Assembly (NCBI RefSeq): GCF_000018685.1
Contig: NC_010001.1
Coordinates: forward strand, 2,682,001 to 2,746,000
Origin: Lachnoclostridium phytofermentans ISDg
GTDB taxonomy: Bacteria > Bacillota > Clostridia > Lachnospirales > Lachnospiraceae
Length of the DNA stretch: 64,000 bases
Reading direction: 5' to 3'
Made by a program: the position numbers and the translations under genes. This document shows positions 25,130-34,144 of the stretch, in pieces. Positions within the stretch are counted from its first letter, which is position 1; every line of letters starts with the position of its first letter. The notes beneath the pieces are model-generated. The model was given only the letters and a program-made list of their open reading frames with translations. It had not been told where the DNA came from and ran no database searches.

Positions 25130-26053
25130 TTACCACAAACTAGTTTCTGTAATTACTTTAGAAAGCTTATTCACAGCAATTAACATGAGAAAGCTGACTA
25201 AGGACTGAAATAGTCCTGCTGCCGTGGAGAAACCGTAATCAGCATTGACTAGACCAACCTTATAAACAAACGTTGCAATAACCTCTGATCTCGCTAAGTT
25301 CATACTGTTTTGCATAAGGTAAACTTTATCAAATCCAATATTAATCATATTACCGCAAGCAAATATTAGCATCGTTACTATTGTCGGACGGATTGCTGGC
25401 AAGTCTACATGCCATATTCTCTTCATTCTGCTCGCTCCATCCACGATTGCGGCTTCTTTTAATTCTGGACTAACTCCGGCAAGCGCTGCTATGTAGATAA
25501 TGGCAGAATATCCGGTAACCTGCCAGACACCACTCCAAACATATAAACCTCTAAAAATATTAGCATTTCCAAAAAAGTTGATTGGACCTACACCAAATAA
25601 GCCTATCAGCTTATTGATAATACCAATACGCAAATCTGTCATTTGCATTAACATACCAACCATAACAACAGTCGATATGAAATAAGGTGCATAAGTAACC
25701 ATCTGAACCGTCTTTTTAAATTTTACTGCTTTGATTTCATTTAGTCCCACCGCCAATAAAATCGGGATTGGAAAACTAGCTATTAAACTGTAAATACCAA
25801 GCACTAAAGTATTCCAAATTACTTTAGAACTAGATGGGGAAAGCAAAAACTGCTTAAAATACCGTAAGCCTACCCAATCACTTCCCAAAATACCTTTTTT
25901 GATACTATAATCCTTAAATGCCAGTATAACTCCTCCCATTGGAATATAAGCGAATACAATTGCATATATCAAAGGAATTGCTATAATCACCCAAAATTGC
26001 CAGTTTGAGTTTTTTATCTTATGCTTTTTTTCTCTACTCATCGTCGCTCTCAA
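25130..26053 (-). CDS. Carbohydrate ABC transporter permease (LplB/YteP type)
   Basis: A 307-residue membrane protein with six hydrophobic segments and the EAA loop ELKEAAIVDGASRMKRIWHV. I take TTG at 26053 as start because GGGAGG lies seven bases upstream; the in-frame ATG 12 bases later would be 19 bases from it. It is partner of the following permease and follows the binding-protein gene across a hairpin. LplB-type sequence features include YIPMGGVILAFKDY. Confidence 0.9.
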   Translation of the reverse strand: MRATMSREKKHKIKNSNWQFWVIIAIPLIYAIVFAYIPMGGVILAFKDYSIKKGILGSDWVGLRYFKQFLLSPSSSKVIWNTLVLGIYSLIASFPIPILLAVGLNEIKAVKFKKTVQMVTYAPYFISTVVMVGMLMQMTDLRIGIINKLIGLFGVGPINFFGNANIFRGLYVWSGVWQVTGYSAIIYIAALAGVSPELKEAAIVDGASRMKRIWHVDLPAIRPTIVTMLIFACGNMINIGFDKVYLMQNSMNLARSEVIATFVYKVGLVNADYGFSTAAGLFQSLVSFLMLIAVNKLSKVITETSLW

Positions 26054-26075
26054 AAGACAACCTCCCTTAGAAATG

Positions 26076-26109
26076 AGGGGGCTGATAAACCATTATGTAG
26101 CAGCCCCCT
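26076..26109 (-). terminator. Partial terminator between binding protein and permeases
   Basis: AGGGGGCTG (26076-26084) pairs with CAGCCCCCT (26101-26109), a GC-rich nine-pair stem followed by only a short T-run on the minus strand. It likely reduces but does not stop transcription, giving more binding protein than permease. Confidence 0.7.
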
Positions 26110-26128
26110 TGATTCTTATATCATTCTT

Positions 26129-27802
26129 TTACTTACCCATCTGTCTATCAAAAGCTGTTTGATATACTTCTAGCAAAGTAGGTAAACCGATATTATCAAA
26201 TCCTTTCACATAGGAATCCCAATCTTTATCTAAAGATTTACTACCAGTAATGAAAGCAACTTTATTCTCTTCAATATAGTTCTGAACTTCCACACCGATT
26301 GTCTGAATCTTCGTGGATTCTTCATCCGTTAATTTTAACGTTGGTAAGATATCCAAGTCACCATTTTGTGCAAATGGCTCCATCTTTTCCTTGCTTGCAT
26401 CAAATAAAAGTTTCTCAAGTCCTTCTGCTGTTCCAACATCTACATTCGCATCTGTAGCCTGACCTAAACGGAAGTCTGCTGGACGGTATGCAATATTAAC
26501 ATCCTGCCAGTCGTGATTTTGGGTTTCTGCTGAATAAGCATTTAATATTTCATAAAGCGCTGGTTCACCATTTAGACCAACCTTACCGTCCGGATTCATC
26601 ACCCAGTCTTTCCCTTCATCAGCACCAAACTGTGCAGATAAAGAACCTTGATAGGTAAAGAAGAAATCAGCCCATCTTAAGGCAGCTTCTGGATATTTAC
26701 ATTTATCTGTAATCATAAATGAACCTTCTTCTACACCTGAATATTTCATGTATGTTGCATTTCTAGTACCATCTGGACCTGCAAGTGGAGACATTGCTTG
26801 ATAGTGTCTATAGGTTTCGTTATTTCCTGTTGCATCAAACATATCAGATATAGTTCCAGTTGGGATAAAGAGGATTGGCTCCCCTTCCTGATTTGCTAAT
26901 GTTCTTAACTGCTCTCCATTCTGTGTAAAGTTACCGTCATAGATTGCACCTAATTCATATAGGCTGTTCATATATTCTAATGCTTTTTTATATCCGTCCG
27001 TATTTGCGATCGTAATGACCTTTCCGTCTTTCGTTACGGCAGTCTCATCACGGTAGGATTGTGTTTTACCAGGTTCAAAGGTAAAGGAGTTTACTAAAAA
27101 CTCTTCAAAGCGTACATGCCATCCGCTGTTCGCTCCACCAATCGCAATACCATTTGGGTTAATTTCTAGGAATTTCTTACATACATCATAAAATTCATCT
27201 GTAGTTGTTGGTACATCAACACCCATCTTTTCTAACCAGTAAGTATTTACCCACATCTTCTTCGCATACTGGCAGTGATAACATTCATTCAAGCCAGCAA
27301 GAGAATAAAAATGTCCATCAGTTTCTCTTGTAGCACCGAGATACTGCCCCATTGCAGCTAAATAATTTGGCGTATTTTTCTCATTAATATAGTCATCCAG
27401 CTGAATCAAAATGCCTTCTTTTACCCCATATTTTGCTCTATTGGCATTCACATACATGATGATATCTGGATAATCGTTCGTGCTTAACGAAAGATTTAAC
27501 TTTGTTTCCCAATCATCTCTTGAACCAGTTTCGAATTTCATCTTAATGCCAGTCTTCTCTTCCATGAATTTTGTAAAATCATTGGATACAAAATTCTCAA
27601 CGTTAGGCATAGATAAACAAAAGATTGTCATTTCGATTGGTTCCTTCACAATCGGATATGTACCTGGTTCTGTCAAAATACTTGTAGAGTCTTTGACCTT
27701 TCCCGAGTCAGCACTTTCTGACTTACTACATCCCGTAACACCCATAATCATCACGGTAGTAAGTAATAAAGCAACTGCTCTTTTCAATTTCATTTTCTTC
27801 AT
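26129..27802 (-). CDS. Extracellular sugar-binding lipoprotein (LplA/YtcQ type)
   Basis: A 557-residue lipoprotein with signal peptide and lipobox VTGC (Cys25), followed by a serine-poor linker and a two-lobe solute-binding fold (family 1). The start at 27802 follows GGAGGAGGG with ideal spacing; an ATG at 27829 has none. It should deliver an oligosaccharide, probably fucosylated given the fucosidase downstream, to the two permeases. The length of about 560 residues is typical of the LplA/YtcQ group, larger than maltose-binding proteins. Confidence 0.92.
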   Translation of the reverse strand: MKKMKLKRAVALLLTTVMIMGVTGCSKSESADSGKVKDSTSILTEPGTYPIVKEPIEMTIFCLSMPNVENFVSNDFTKFMEEKTGIKMKFETGSRDDWETKLNLSLSTNDYPDIIMYVNANRAKYGVKEGILIQLDDYINEKNTPNYLAAMGQYLGATRETDGHFYSLAGLNECYHCQYAKKMWVNTYWLEKMGVDVPTTTDEFYDVCKKFLEINPNGIAIGGANSGWHVRFEEFLVNSFTFEPGKTQSYRDETAVTKDGKVITIANTDGYKKALEYMNSLYELGAIYDGNFTQNGEQLRTLANQEGEPILFIPTGTISDMFDATGNNETYRHYQAMSPLAGPDGTRNATYMKYSGVEEGSFMITDKCKYPEAALRWADFFFTYQGSLSAQFGADEGKDWVMNPDGKVGLNGEPALYEILNAYSAETQNHDWQDVNIAYRPADFRLGQATDANVDVGTAEGLEKLLFDASKEKMEPFAQNGDLDILPTLKLTDEESTKIQTIGVEVQNYIEENKVAFITGSKSLDKDWDSYVKGFDNIGLPTLLEVYQTAFDRQMGK

Positions 27803-27835
27803 AAAAAACCCTCCTCCTATACTTTTCATTAATTT

Positions 27836-27864
27836 GTTATATTTTTCTCTTTTGTATGGTTCAA
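27836..27864 (-). promoter_or_regulatory. Promoter of the sugar-transport operon
   Basis: Minus strand TTGAAC (27859-27864), a 17-nt spacer and TATAAC (27836-27841), about 35 nt before the start codon. No catabolite-repression site was recognised. Confidence 0.6.
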
Positions 27865-27980
27865 TCTTATGAAAAATAGCTAAACATTTCTACAGACATT
27901 TTTGATTTGAGGCATACATTTTTGTATAAAACATATATATACATGGGTTTTTTCATTAGATTCTGTACTAATTAGTATAA

Positions 27981-28012
27981 AAAAACCCAGTAGTGGTTGC
28001 TACTGGATTTTA
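27981..28012 (-). terminator. Bidirectional hairpin terminator
   Basis: CCAGTAG (27987-27993) pairs with CTACTGG (28000-28006), flanked by A and T runs. It is downstream of the DUF2500-like gene and insulates the sugar operon promoter. Confidence 0.7.
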
Positions 28013-28143
28013 ATGGTATTTATTTATTTTTTAATATTAAAAAGGTATGGTGAATTTGTTTGGCTTAAAAATTAAATAACATTGCTTCTATTCAATAGAA
28101 GGTTCAATTTACTTTTCTGCTATTTAGATTTCTAATATCGCTA

Positions 28144-28530
28144 TCATCGAAAACGTTCAAAAGAAATATATCTGGTACCTTGAAAAGTTAATTTACCTAC
28201 ATCCCCTTCTACCAACATACCAAATTCTTCGCCACTTACTCCTAGCTCCATACGATCCCCACTTTCAAATTGAAAAGTAGCATAATAATAATTGGAATAA
28301 CTAGAACTGACAGTATTATTTGCATTATGATGGTTATGGTGTGATGTGCTCATTCGTTTTGTAACCACACTTGCTTCTACAGTCAATCTTGGTGAATTAT
28401 TGTTTTTATGCCAATTTTTGATATTATAAATAATTGCGAAAATAATGAGACCTAGAATTAGGAAAAATATAATATTAAATATCGAAAAAAATCCTATCGT
28501 TCCAGGAAAACCAAATGGATCGTTAAACAT
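28144..28530 (-). CDS. DUF2500 family membrane protein
   Basis: A 128-residue protein with one N-terminal membrane segment (about 15-37, FFLILGLIIFAIIYNI). A small beta-rich domain follows, ending YYATFQFESGDRMELGVSG, then EGDVGKLTFQGTRYISFER, the conserved end of DUF2500 proteins. Function is unknown. The His/Asn-rich stretch HHNHHNANN in the middle is a variable loop. Apparently monocistronic. Confidence 0.82.
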   Translation of the reverse strand: MFNDPFGFPGTIGFFSIFNIIFFLILGLIIFAIIYNIKNWHKNNNSPRLTVEASVVTKRMSTSHHNHHNANNTVSSSYSNYYYATFQFESGDRMELGVSGEEFGMLVEGDVGKLTFQGTRYISFERFR

Positions 28531-28891
28531 AAAAGCCCCTCACTTTATATATCTTATTTTTGTTGATACATCATAATTTATCTTAATGTCATTTTATGAC
28601 AAAATTGTGTTATATGTTTCTGATTAATCTTAATACTTAAACCCATTAATTTGAATCGAAACATTAAATGTGATATAGTTATGTTAGTACTAATATACAC
28701 TCTTGTCAATTGAACTGCGATATTTGTTTAATAATGTGGAAAAAATATGATATTAAAAATCTTAATCCTAATGCAGGTTGTTACACTTGAGTTAGTATAT
28801 ACCTTTGGACGCAAAAAGTTTAACATTGATAATAATTTATATGAATAGGTTTGGCTAATTTAAACGAAATCATAGAATTGAGGGATACATA
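28531..28891. other. Divergent intergenic region
   Basis: An AT-rich gap between the DUF2500-like and recombinase genes. It must contain both promoters, but I see no site strong enough to call. GAGGG lies before the recombinase ATG. Confidence 0.3.
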
Positions 28892-29944
28892 ATGGAAAAT
28901 GAAACTTATCATCAGAAGAAAGCGAAAGAAAACATCCTTAAATTAAGAGAACTCTTAACTCAGCTACCTCCTTGGTTAAAAGATTTTTTTCGTGGAATAG
29001 AGCAATCTACAGAACCACGGACCAGAATCGCCTATGCCATTGATTTACAAACATTTTTAGAATTCTTACAATCACAAAATCCTTCCTTTGAAGGTAAACC
29101 TATTAAAGAAATTCCACGAGATGTTTTAACTTCATTAAAATCTACGGATATCGAAGAATACTTAGAACATCTAAAATATTATAAAAACGCAGAAGGAAAA
29201 GAATTTATCAACAATGATCGTGCCATGAAACGCAAACTCTCTACCCTGCGTACTATGTACAGTTATTATCATAAAAATAAAATCATAGATGAGAATCCGG
29301 TACTTCAAGTTGATATGCCAAAAATTCATGAAAAAGCTATCGTTCGTCTTGAAATCAATGAAGTAGCTGAATTATTAGATGTTGTTGAAACAGGAAGTAA
29401 ACTAACTGATACTCAAAAAGTATTTCATGAAAAGAATAAAGTCCGTGACCTAGCCTTAATGACCTTACTATTAGGAACTGGTATCCGAGTATCTGAGTGT
29501 GTTGGCCTTGATTTAACAGACGTTGATTTTGATAATGACCGCATCAAAGTAGTTAGAAAAGGTGGTTATGAATCCTATGTTTACTTTGGAGAAGAAGTTC
29601 GAGATGCACTACTCTCTTACATGGACGAACGAGACCAGATTATTGCTGTAGATGGTCATGAAAATGCACTCTTTCTTTCTTCAAGAAGAAGCCGCATCAG
29701 CGTTCGTAATGTCGAAGTTCTAGTAAAGAAATATGCACAAACAGTAACAACCCTTAAGAAAATCACACCACATAAGCTAAGAAGTACTTATGGTACTTCT
29801 CTATATCAAGAAACAGGAGATATTTATCTAGTAGCTGACGTTTTAGGGCATCGCGATGTTAATACTACGAAGAAGCACTATGCTGCTATTGAGGATGAGA
29901 GAAGAAGAAGTGCTAGGGATAAGGTGAAGTTGAGGGAAAAATAA
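28892..29944 (+). CDS. Tyrosine recombinase, XerC/XerD-like
   Basis: A 350-residue site-specific recombinase. The N-terminal SAM-like DNA-binding domain spans about 25-135, and the catalytic domain has all key residues: R199 (GTGIRVSE), H294 and R297 (PHKLR), H320 (LGH) and nucleophile Y330 (KHYAAI). An extra insertion (about 160-185) separates the domains. It may be the chromosome-dimer Xer protein or a lineage-specific relative; sequence alone does not decide. It ends about 50 bp before a set of inverted repeats that could be recombination core sites. Confidence 0.9.
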   Translation: MENETYHQKKAKENILKLRELLTQLPPWLKDFFRGIEQSTEPRTRIAYAIDLQTFLEFLQSQNPSFEGKPIKEIPRDVLTSLKSTDIEEYLEHLKYYKNAEGKEFINNDRAMKRKLSTLRTMYSYYHKNKIIDENPVLQVDMPKIHEKAIVRLEINEVAELLDVVETGSKLTDTQKVFHEKNKVRDLALMTLLLGTGIRVSECVGLDLTDVDFDNDRIKVVRKGGYESYVYFGEEVRDALLSYMDERDQIIAVDGHENALFLSSRRSRISVRNVEVLVKKYAQTVTTLKKITPHKLRSTYGTSLYQETGDIYLVADVLGHRDVNTTKKHYAAIEDERRRSARDKVKLREK

Positions 29945-29992
29945 CTAAGATAGTAACTCCCGCCCGCCACGCACCAAAAAATAACTGATTTT

Positions 29993-30102
29993 GGACGAAA
30001 CCTCCATTAACACTTTCAAATAACAATTATGATTTTAGTTAAAATTATGGACGAAACTATCCTTAACACACACGTTAATTAGTTTCGTCCATTTGAACGT
30101 AA
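29993..30102. repeat. Cluster of GGACGAAAC repeats, candidate left attachment site
   Basis: GGACGAAAC followed by TTAACAC occurs at 29993-30013 and 30049-30069 (17 of 21 identical). An inverted copy lies at 30081-30092 (AGTTTCGTCCAT), a perfect 12-bp inverted match to 30047-30058. Inverted core pairs of this size suit tyrosine recombinases. AGTTTCGTCCAT recurs at 38634. Confidence 0.55.
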
Positions 30103-30474
30103 TTAGAAGAAATATTTTACTTTTCTTCTTAAACCTTTGCACTTAGGACAGGTAATTTTATGCCTCATTTCATAAACGCTTCGATTCTTTGGCGACATCT
30201 GATAGTCATAGCCACATTTGCCACACTTCCACCATACATCCTCTGCATATGAAGACATTATTTCATCAGGATCACAAGTTAAATAATTGTTCTGATAGGA
30301 CCATTCTTTCATCCATTCAGGCGTTAACATCTTTAATGTATTAAATCCTGGTAGAAACCTACGATTGTTGCAATATGGGCAGTTAGATATTTGGTTGTAA
30401 TAATTGAATAAATGTTCATTTAGAGGTTCATGATATAATCCACCGCAGGTACTATTCGTTCTTTTCCTTTTCAT
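30103..30474 (-). CDS. Zinc-ribbon protein (DUF4379-like)
   Basis: A 123-residue protein with three Cys pairs: CPYC, CGKC and CPKC. It has the pattern GFNTLKMLTPEWMKEW and the WWKCGKCGYDYQMSPKNRS motif of the treble-clef/zinc-ribbon repeat often found with mobile elements and restriction-like proteins. It probably binds DNA or RNA. It is the last gene of a four-gene overlapping run (start overlaps the upstream gene by 23 bp) headed by an integrase piece. Confidence 0.72.
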   Translation of the reverse strand: MKRKRTNSTCGGLYHEPLNEHLFNYYNQISNCPYCNNRRFLPGFNTLKMLTPEWMKEWSYQNNYLTCDPDEIMSSYAEDVWWKCGKCGYDYQMSPKNRSVYEMRHKITCPKCKGLRRKVKYFF

Positions 30475-30805
30475 TCAGACTCTCAGATGATTTATATAAT
30501 TCCATAAGTCTGTTATACTCGCTTACCATAAGAAACATAGTGGATTTTGTACTAATCTCATAATCACAGATCATGCAATTATGGTTCACATCATACGGAC
30601 ACACCTTATCAAATGCGGTATACAAACATTCGCATTCATCCTGCTTTGATACAGCTTCTCCATTACCGATGCGATGAAGAGCTTTGATAATGCTGCTTCT
30701 GTCAGATGAAGAATACAGCTTGCTGACTAATTCAGATGTTTTCTTAAATGAGGCAGTAGCCTTACTGACTATATTTTCTATTTCAGCAGGTGTCAAACTG
30801 GTCAT
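30452..30805 (-). CDS. Integrase-operon protein of unknown function
   Basis: A 117-residue, mostly helical protein with a cysteine group in the middle (CECLY, CPYD, CMICDYE) that could bind a metal. It overlaps both neighbours (23 bp each), showing tight co-translation with the integrase piece and zinc-ribbon gene. I recognise no family by name. Confidence 0.6.
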   Translation of the reverse strand: MTSLTPAEIENIVSKATASFKKTSELVSKLYSSSDRSSIIKALHRIGNGEAVSKQDECECLYTAFDKVCPYDVNHNCMICDYEISTKSTMFLMVSEYNRLMELYKSSESLNEKEKNE

Positions 30806-31097
30806 AAAAGGTAATCAGTTTATTGGATGTGTCACTCATTGATGCAATAAGCTTTTCCTTTAGGATCTCATATTTCTCGTGGATATCCATATTGCTGTTA
30901 GCAAAGTATTCTTTTATAAGAGGCAAATATTCCTGAAAATCAGAAGGTTCTATATACATAGTACTGTCTTTCCATACAGGCTTAATTCCGAACCACTTAT
31001 TGTCTACAAGAAATGATGATAGATCTTTGAGAAAGGTATCTGATGTAATGCCATAAACTTTTTTTATGTTAAGGAAAAATTCCTTAAATTCTATCAC
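30783..31097 (-). CDS. Integrase-operon protein of unknown function
   Basis: A 104-residue helical protein (MIEFKEFFLNIKKVYG) with no cysteine motif or membrane segment. It starts at the integrase stop (one-base overlap) and ends 23 bp inside the next gene, so it belongs to the integrase transcription unit. No recognisable family. Confidence 0.55.
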   Translation of the reverse strand: MIEFKEFFLNIKKVYGITSDTFLKDLSSFLVDNKWFGIKPVWKDSTMYIEPSDFQEYLPLIKEYFANSNMDIHEKYEILKEKLIASMSDTSNKLITFYDQFDTC

Positions 31098-31576
31098 TAA
31101 TCATCACCGCCTTTATCTTCAAAATATTTCTCCGCCTGCCATAAACGATAGTCAAATATCTCTTTGTTAATCTTGCGGTATTTCTTTTCAAGTTCACTCT
31201 TATTCTGAAGATAAGCTAGAGCAGACTCTGGGGATTTATCACCTCTCCAGCACATAAGCCCTGCAACATCTTCCCCAAAAAGCGTCAGCTTCACGGAAAA
31301 CCAGTGTCTTAAAGCATGAGGGGCAAGTCCTTTCTCCTGAAGGAGCATTCCATAGGTAGCGACCTCTGAATCATTATTTGCTAGAAGAACAGGAATAATG
31401 TCATCTACAACTTTTTTGAATTTATCGTAATAAGACTTATAGGTTATAGCCATTTCTCGTGCGTTTACAGTAAGAGGACCATAATCAGCTTCATATTTTC
31501 TACCATCCATATACTCCATATAAGACTGATAGAACTTATAGAAAAGATTTCTGAATGCGGGGTAGATATCCTGCAT
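31097..31576 (-). pseudogene. Tyrosine integrase, C-terminal part only
   Basis: 159 residues with the C-terminal catalytic box of a tyrosine recombinase: HALRHW (H87, R90), LMCWRGDKSPESALAYLQN with W110 in the usual His position and nucleophile Y122. The SAM-like domain and first catalytic Arg are missing: a complete enzyme should be about 350 residues or more. The 5' end abuts an IS66 fragment, which probably caused the truncation. Without the first Arg it should be inactive. Confidence 0.65.
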
Positions 31577-31587
31577 TCGTTCTTTTT

Positions 31588-31704
31588 TTATGCCTCCAAC
31601 CTTTCACTGGCAAACAGGTAGAATGGCTTTTGGAAGGATTAGAAATCGAACAGAAAAAAGCACATCATGAAGTGAAAATAAAGGCTGAAAACGTATGCTT
31701 TTAA
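31588..31704 (+). pseudogene. IS66 TnpB C-terminal fragment
   Basis: The plus-strand frame reads TGKQVEWLLEGLEIEQKKAH and ends at TAA 31702-31704. WLLEGLxIEQxKA is the usual C-terminus of IS66 accessory protein TnpB. Nothing upstream of this survives. The following bases (31710-31765) contain an inverted AAAATGTGCCGAA/TTCGGCATTTT pair. Confidence 0.65.
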
Positions 31705-32189
31705 CTAGCTAAAATGTGCCGAAAAAGCACCTTGGAACCATTGAAAATTCGGCATTTTGCAGGCGTCTCACCTCTGAGGCACTCCTCCATTATTAATCTA
31801 ATACTCCATGTTTCTACTGTGGAGTTTATCTGTCTGTTCATCTCATTCCCTATAACTACATTTATATGATGTTTTTCCGAAATTACTCTGTCGCATGTAC
31901 GCAAATTGGTAACAAACACCTTGCAACCAAGAAGAAAAAGAGAATAGAGAACAACCATTGATTCTATCTTTTTATCTAAAACTATAAGCACCTATGAATC
32001 TCTATTTATTCCCTTCTTTGCTAATCCATATGCTACCTTACAGATAAAATCAAACAATTCACCCCAAGAATATTCTTTCTCCTCACTCTGAAAGGCAAGG
32101 TGATTCCTATATTTGGCATTATGTTGCAACAACGAATAAACGGACAACTTGAATCCATCAGATTTTTCAGTTCCATTCAAAACAGTCAT
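31701..32189 (-). pseudogene. Adenylation (AMP-binding) domain remnant with in-frame amber stop
   Basis: The first 65 residues match the N-terminus of NRPS/acyl-CoA ligase adenylation domains (SEEKEYSWGELFDFICKVAYG), ending RDS then TAG at 31992-31994. Translation in the same frame continues VLIVLDKKIESMVVLYSLFL, the expected next segment, and then degenerates at the IS66 fragment. Core motifs A3 onward are lost. It is probably the end of a former peptide-synthetase gene set together with the carrier-domain piece at 36 kb. Confidence 0.65.
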
Positions 32190-32263
32190 AATATCTCTCT
32201 AATCTCCTTTTTTTGCTCAAGTAATAATATCCTCAACCCTAGGTTAATCTTTTCTAGCGGTGA

Positions 32264-34144
32264 TTAATTCTCTGTCTCATAGTATTGCGCCTGGGCGCTC
32301 CACAACTTGTAATACATTCCTGATTTATCATTCACTAGCACATCATGGCTACCAAGTTGAACCAAACTACCCTCGTGAAACACTGCAATATCATTACAAA
32401 AACGACAGGAAGATAATCGATGTGAAATGAATACGGTGGACTTCTCCCCTATGATTTTATTCATTTCACTATATACCTCAAATTCTGCAATAGGGTCAAG
32501 CGCTGCCGTTGGTTCGTCAAGTATAATGAATGGAGCATCTTTATATAGAGCTCTTGCCAACGCAATTTTCTGTGCCTCTCCACCGGAGATGTTAACACCC
32601 TGTTCATCAAAATCTTTATATAATTTTGTTGAGAGACCATGGGGCAACTTGTCTTGACGTACTCCAAAGCCTGCATCACGAAGACAGCAAGACACTTTGT
32701 CACTGTCATAGTCCATGCTACCGGCAATATTCTGACCAAGTTCAAAGGAAAGCAGCTTGAAATCCTGAAACACAACAGAAAATAATCGCAAATACTCGGC
32801 ATAATCATATTCTCGTATATCAATTCCATTCAGTAGTATCTCGCCCTCAGTTGGATCATACAAACGGCACAAGAGTTTAATAAATGTTGTCTTTCCACTT
32901 CCATTCATGCCCACTACAGCTAGCCTTTGTCCCTCATTGAATGTTAGCGATACATTGCGCAGTGCATACTTATCCTGTCCAGGATATCGAAATGAAACAT
33001 TACGAAATTCAATTTTCTGTTTTTCACTACTGTTTTGACTGACAGTCATATCACTATGACTCATTTTATTAGGTACGTCTAATAATTCAAATACAGTACG
33101 TAAAAATGAAGTATTATTTCTTAAATCACCGGTTGTCTCAATTAACTTCGATAGACCGCCGGATAATGCAGTAATTGCGCTCACATATTGCACAATGGAA
33201 CCAACACCAAAAGCTCCTCCCAAAGCTTTCAAGCACACAAAAATATACGCAACTCCAACAAATATCTGTGACACGGCTCCGGACATTGCATGGTATACCC
33301 CCATACCTCCCCTTGATGCTTTCGCAAGCTTTGATGAAGGAATAAAAGGGTTATACTTTGCCAAATTACTCTTGCTCAAAATATCCTGACGATAAATACG
33401 CACATCTAGCGCCTTCGAACGGTCATTTCCCAGTGAACCAAGCCAAAATCCGAAAAGCCGATTTCCCAATTGATTTTCATCCGCACATTTTACCCAATAG
33501 GAACCTGCCTTAACAGAATACCAAGGTGCGGCAAATATGACACCTAACATGACCACGACAATAAGAAGAATAAAAATCGGATGATTGAGTATCGTCAATT
33601 TTCCGCTTTCCGGTTTGACCGGCAAAAGGAACAAAGATGCTGTCAGCATAATGGCCCCGATAATGGAAATAACCGATTTAATGATTGCCTCAAAACTATA
33701 TACAAGTTTATATAGTCCCCAGCCCCCTGAGTCCGTATTTTGCCAGATTTGAGAGCGAAGTTCCTGTACGCGACCGTCATCCACGTCTACAAAATCCATT
33801 GATAAAAGTTTTTCCATAAACACTTTATTTTGAGTATGCCACAGGCTGTCTAACTGAACATTCTTCCACCTGGTCAATCCAGCACCAAACATTGATAGTA
33901 CAGCAGTTGTAATCATCAACGCCAACGCATATGCCATAAGGGTCTGTGAATTGCGTCCTCCGGCAATCTCATCAATCAGACGGGCTAACAACCAAATACC
34001 CACATATGGTGTCAGGGCATCAACAACACCGCATATCAGTATGGATAACAGTAACCTGGGATTTTCTTTCCACCAAACTTTAAATCCACGTAAAGTTAAC
34101 CGTACCGTTTCCCGAAAAGAAACAGAGGTCTTACTCTTTTTCAT
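32264..34144 (-). CDS. ABC exporter half-transporter B
   Basis: A 626-residue half-transporter with an N-terminal six-helix membrane domain (to about 330) and an ATPase domain: Walker A GMNGSGKTT, signature ISGGEAQK, Walker B FIILDEPTAALD and the switch His in ISHRLSS. ATG at 34144 has GGAGGGG upstream and lies 14 bp inside the preceding ABC gene, so the two are translationally coupled and most likely form a heterodimer exporting a small peptide or lipid. Codon use and GC look slightly richer than neighbours, compatible with import. Both frames are intact although surrounding synthetase genes are broken. Confidence 0.9.
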   Translation of the reverse strand: MKKSKTSVSFRETVRLTLRGFKVWWKENPRLLLSILICGVVDALTPYVGIWLLARLIDEIAGGRNSQTLMAYALALMITTAVLSMFGAGLTRWKNVQLDSLWHTQNKVFMEKLLSMDFVDVDDGRVQELRSQIWQNTDSGGWGLYKLVYSFEAIIKSVISIIGAIMLTASLFLLPVKPESGKLTILNHPIFILLIVVVMLGVIFAAPWYSVKAGSYWVKCADENQLGNRLFGFWLGSLGNDRSKALDVRIYRQDILSKSNLAKYNPFIPSSKLAKASRGGMGVYHAMSGAVSQIFVGVAYIFVCLKALGGAFGVGSIVQYVSAITALSGGLSKLIETTGDLRNNTSFLRTVFELLDVPNKMSHSDMTVSQNSSEKQKIEFRNVSFRYPGQDKYALRNVSLTFNEGQRLAVVGMNGSGKTTFIKLLCRLYDPTEGEILLNGIDIREYDYAEYLRLFSVVFQDFKLLSFELGQNIAGSMDYDSDKVSCCLRDAGFGVRQDKLPHGLSTKLYKDFDEQGVNISGGEAQKIALARALYKDAPFIILDEPTAALDPIAEFEVYSEMNKIIGEKSTVFISHRLSSCRFCNDIAVFHEGSLVQLGSHDVLVNDKSGMYYKLWSAQAQYYETEN

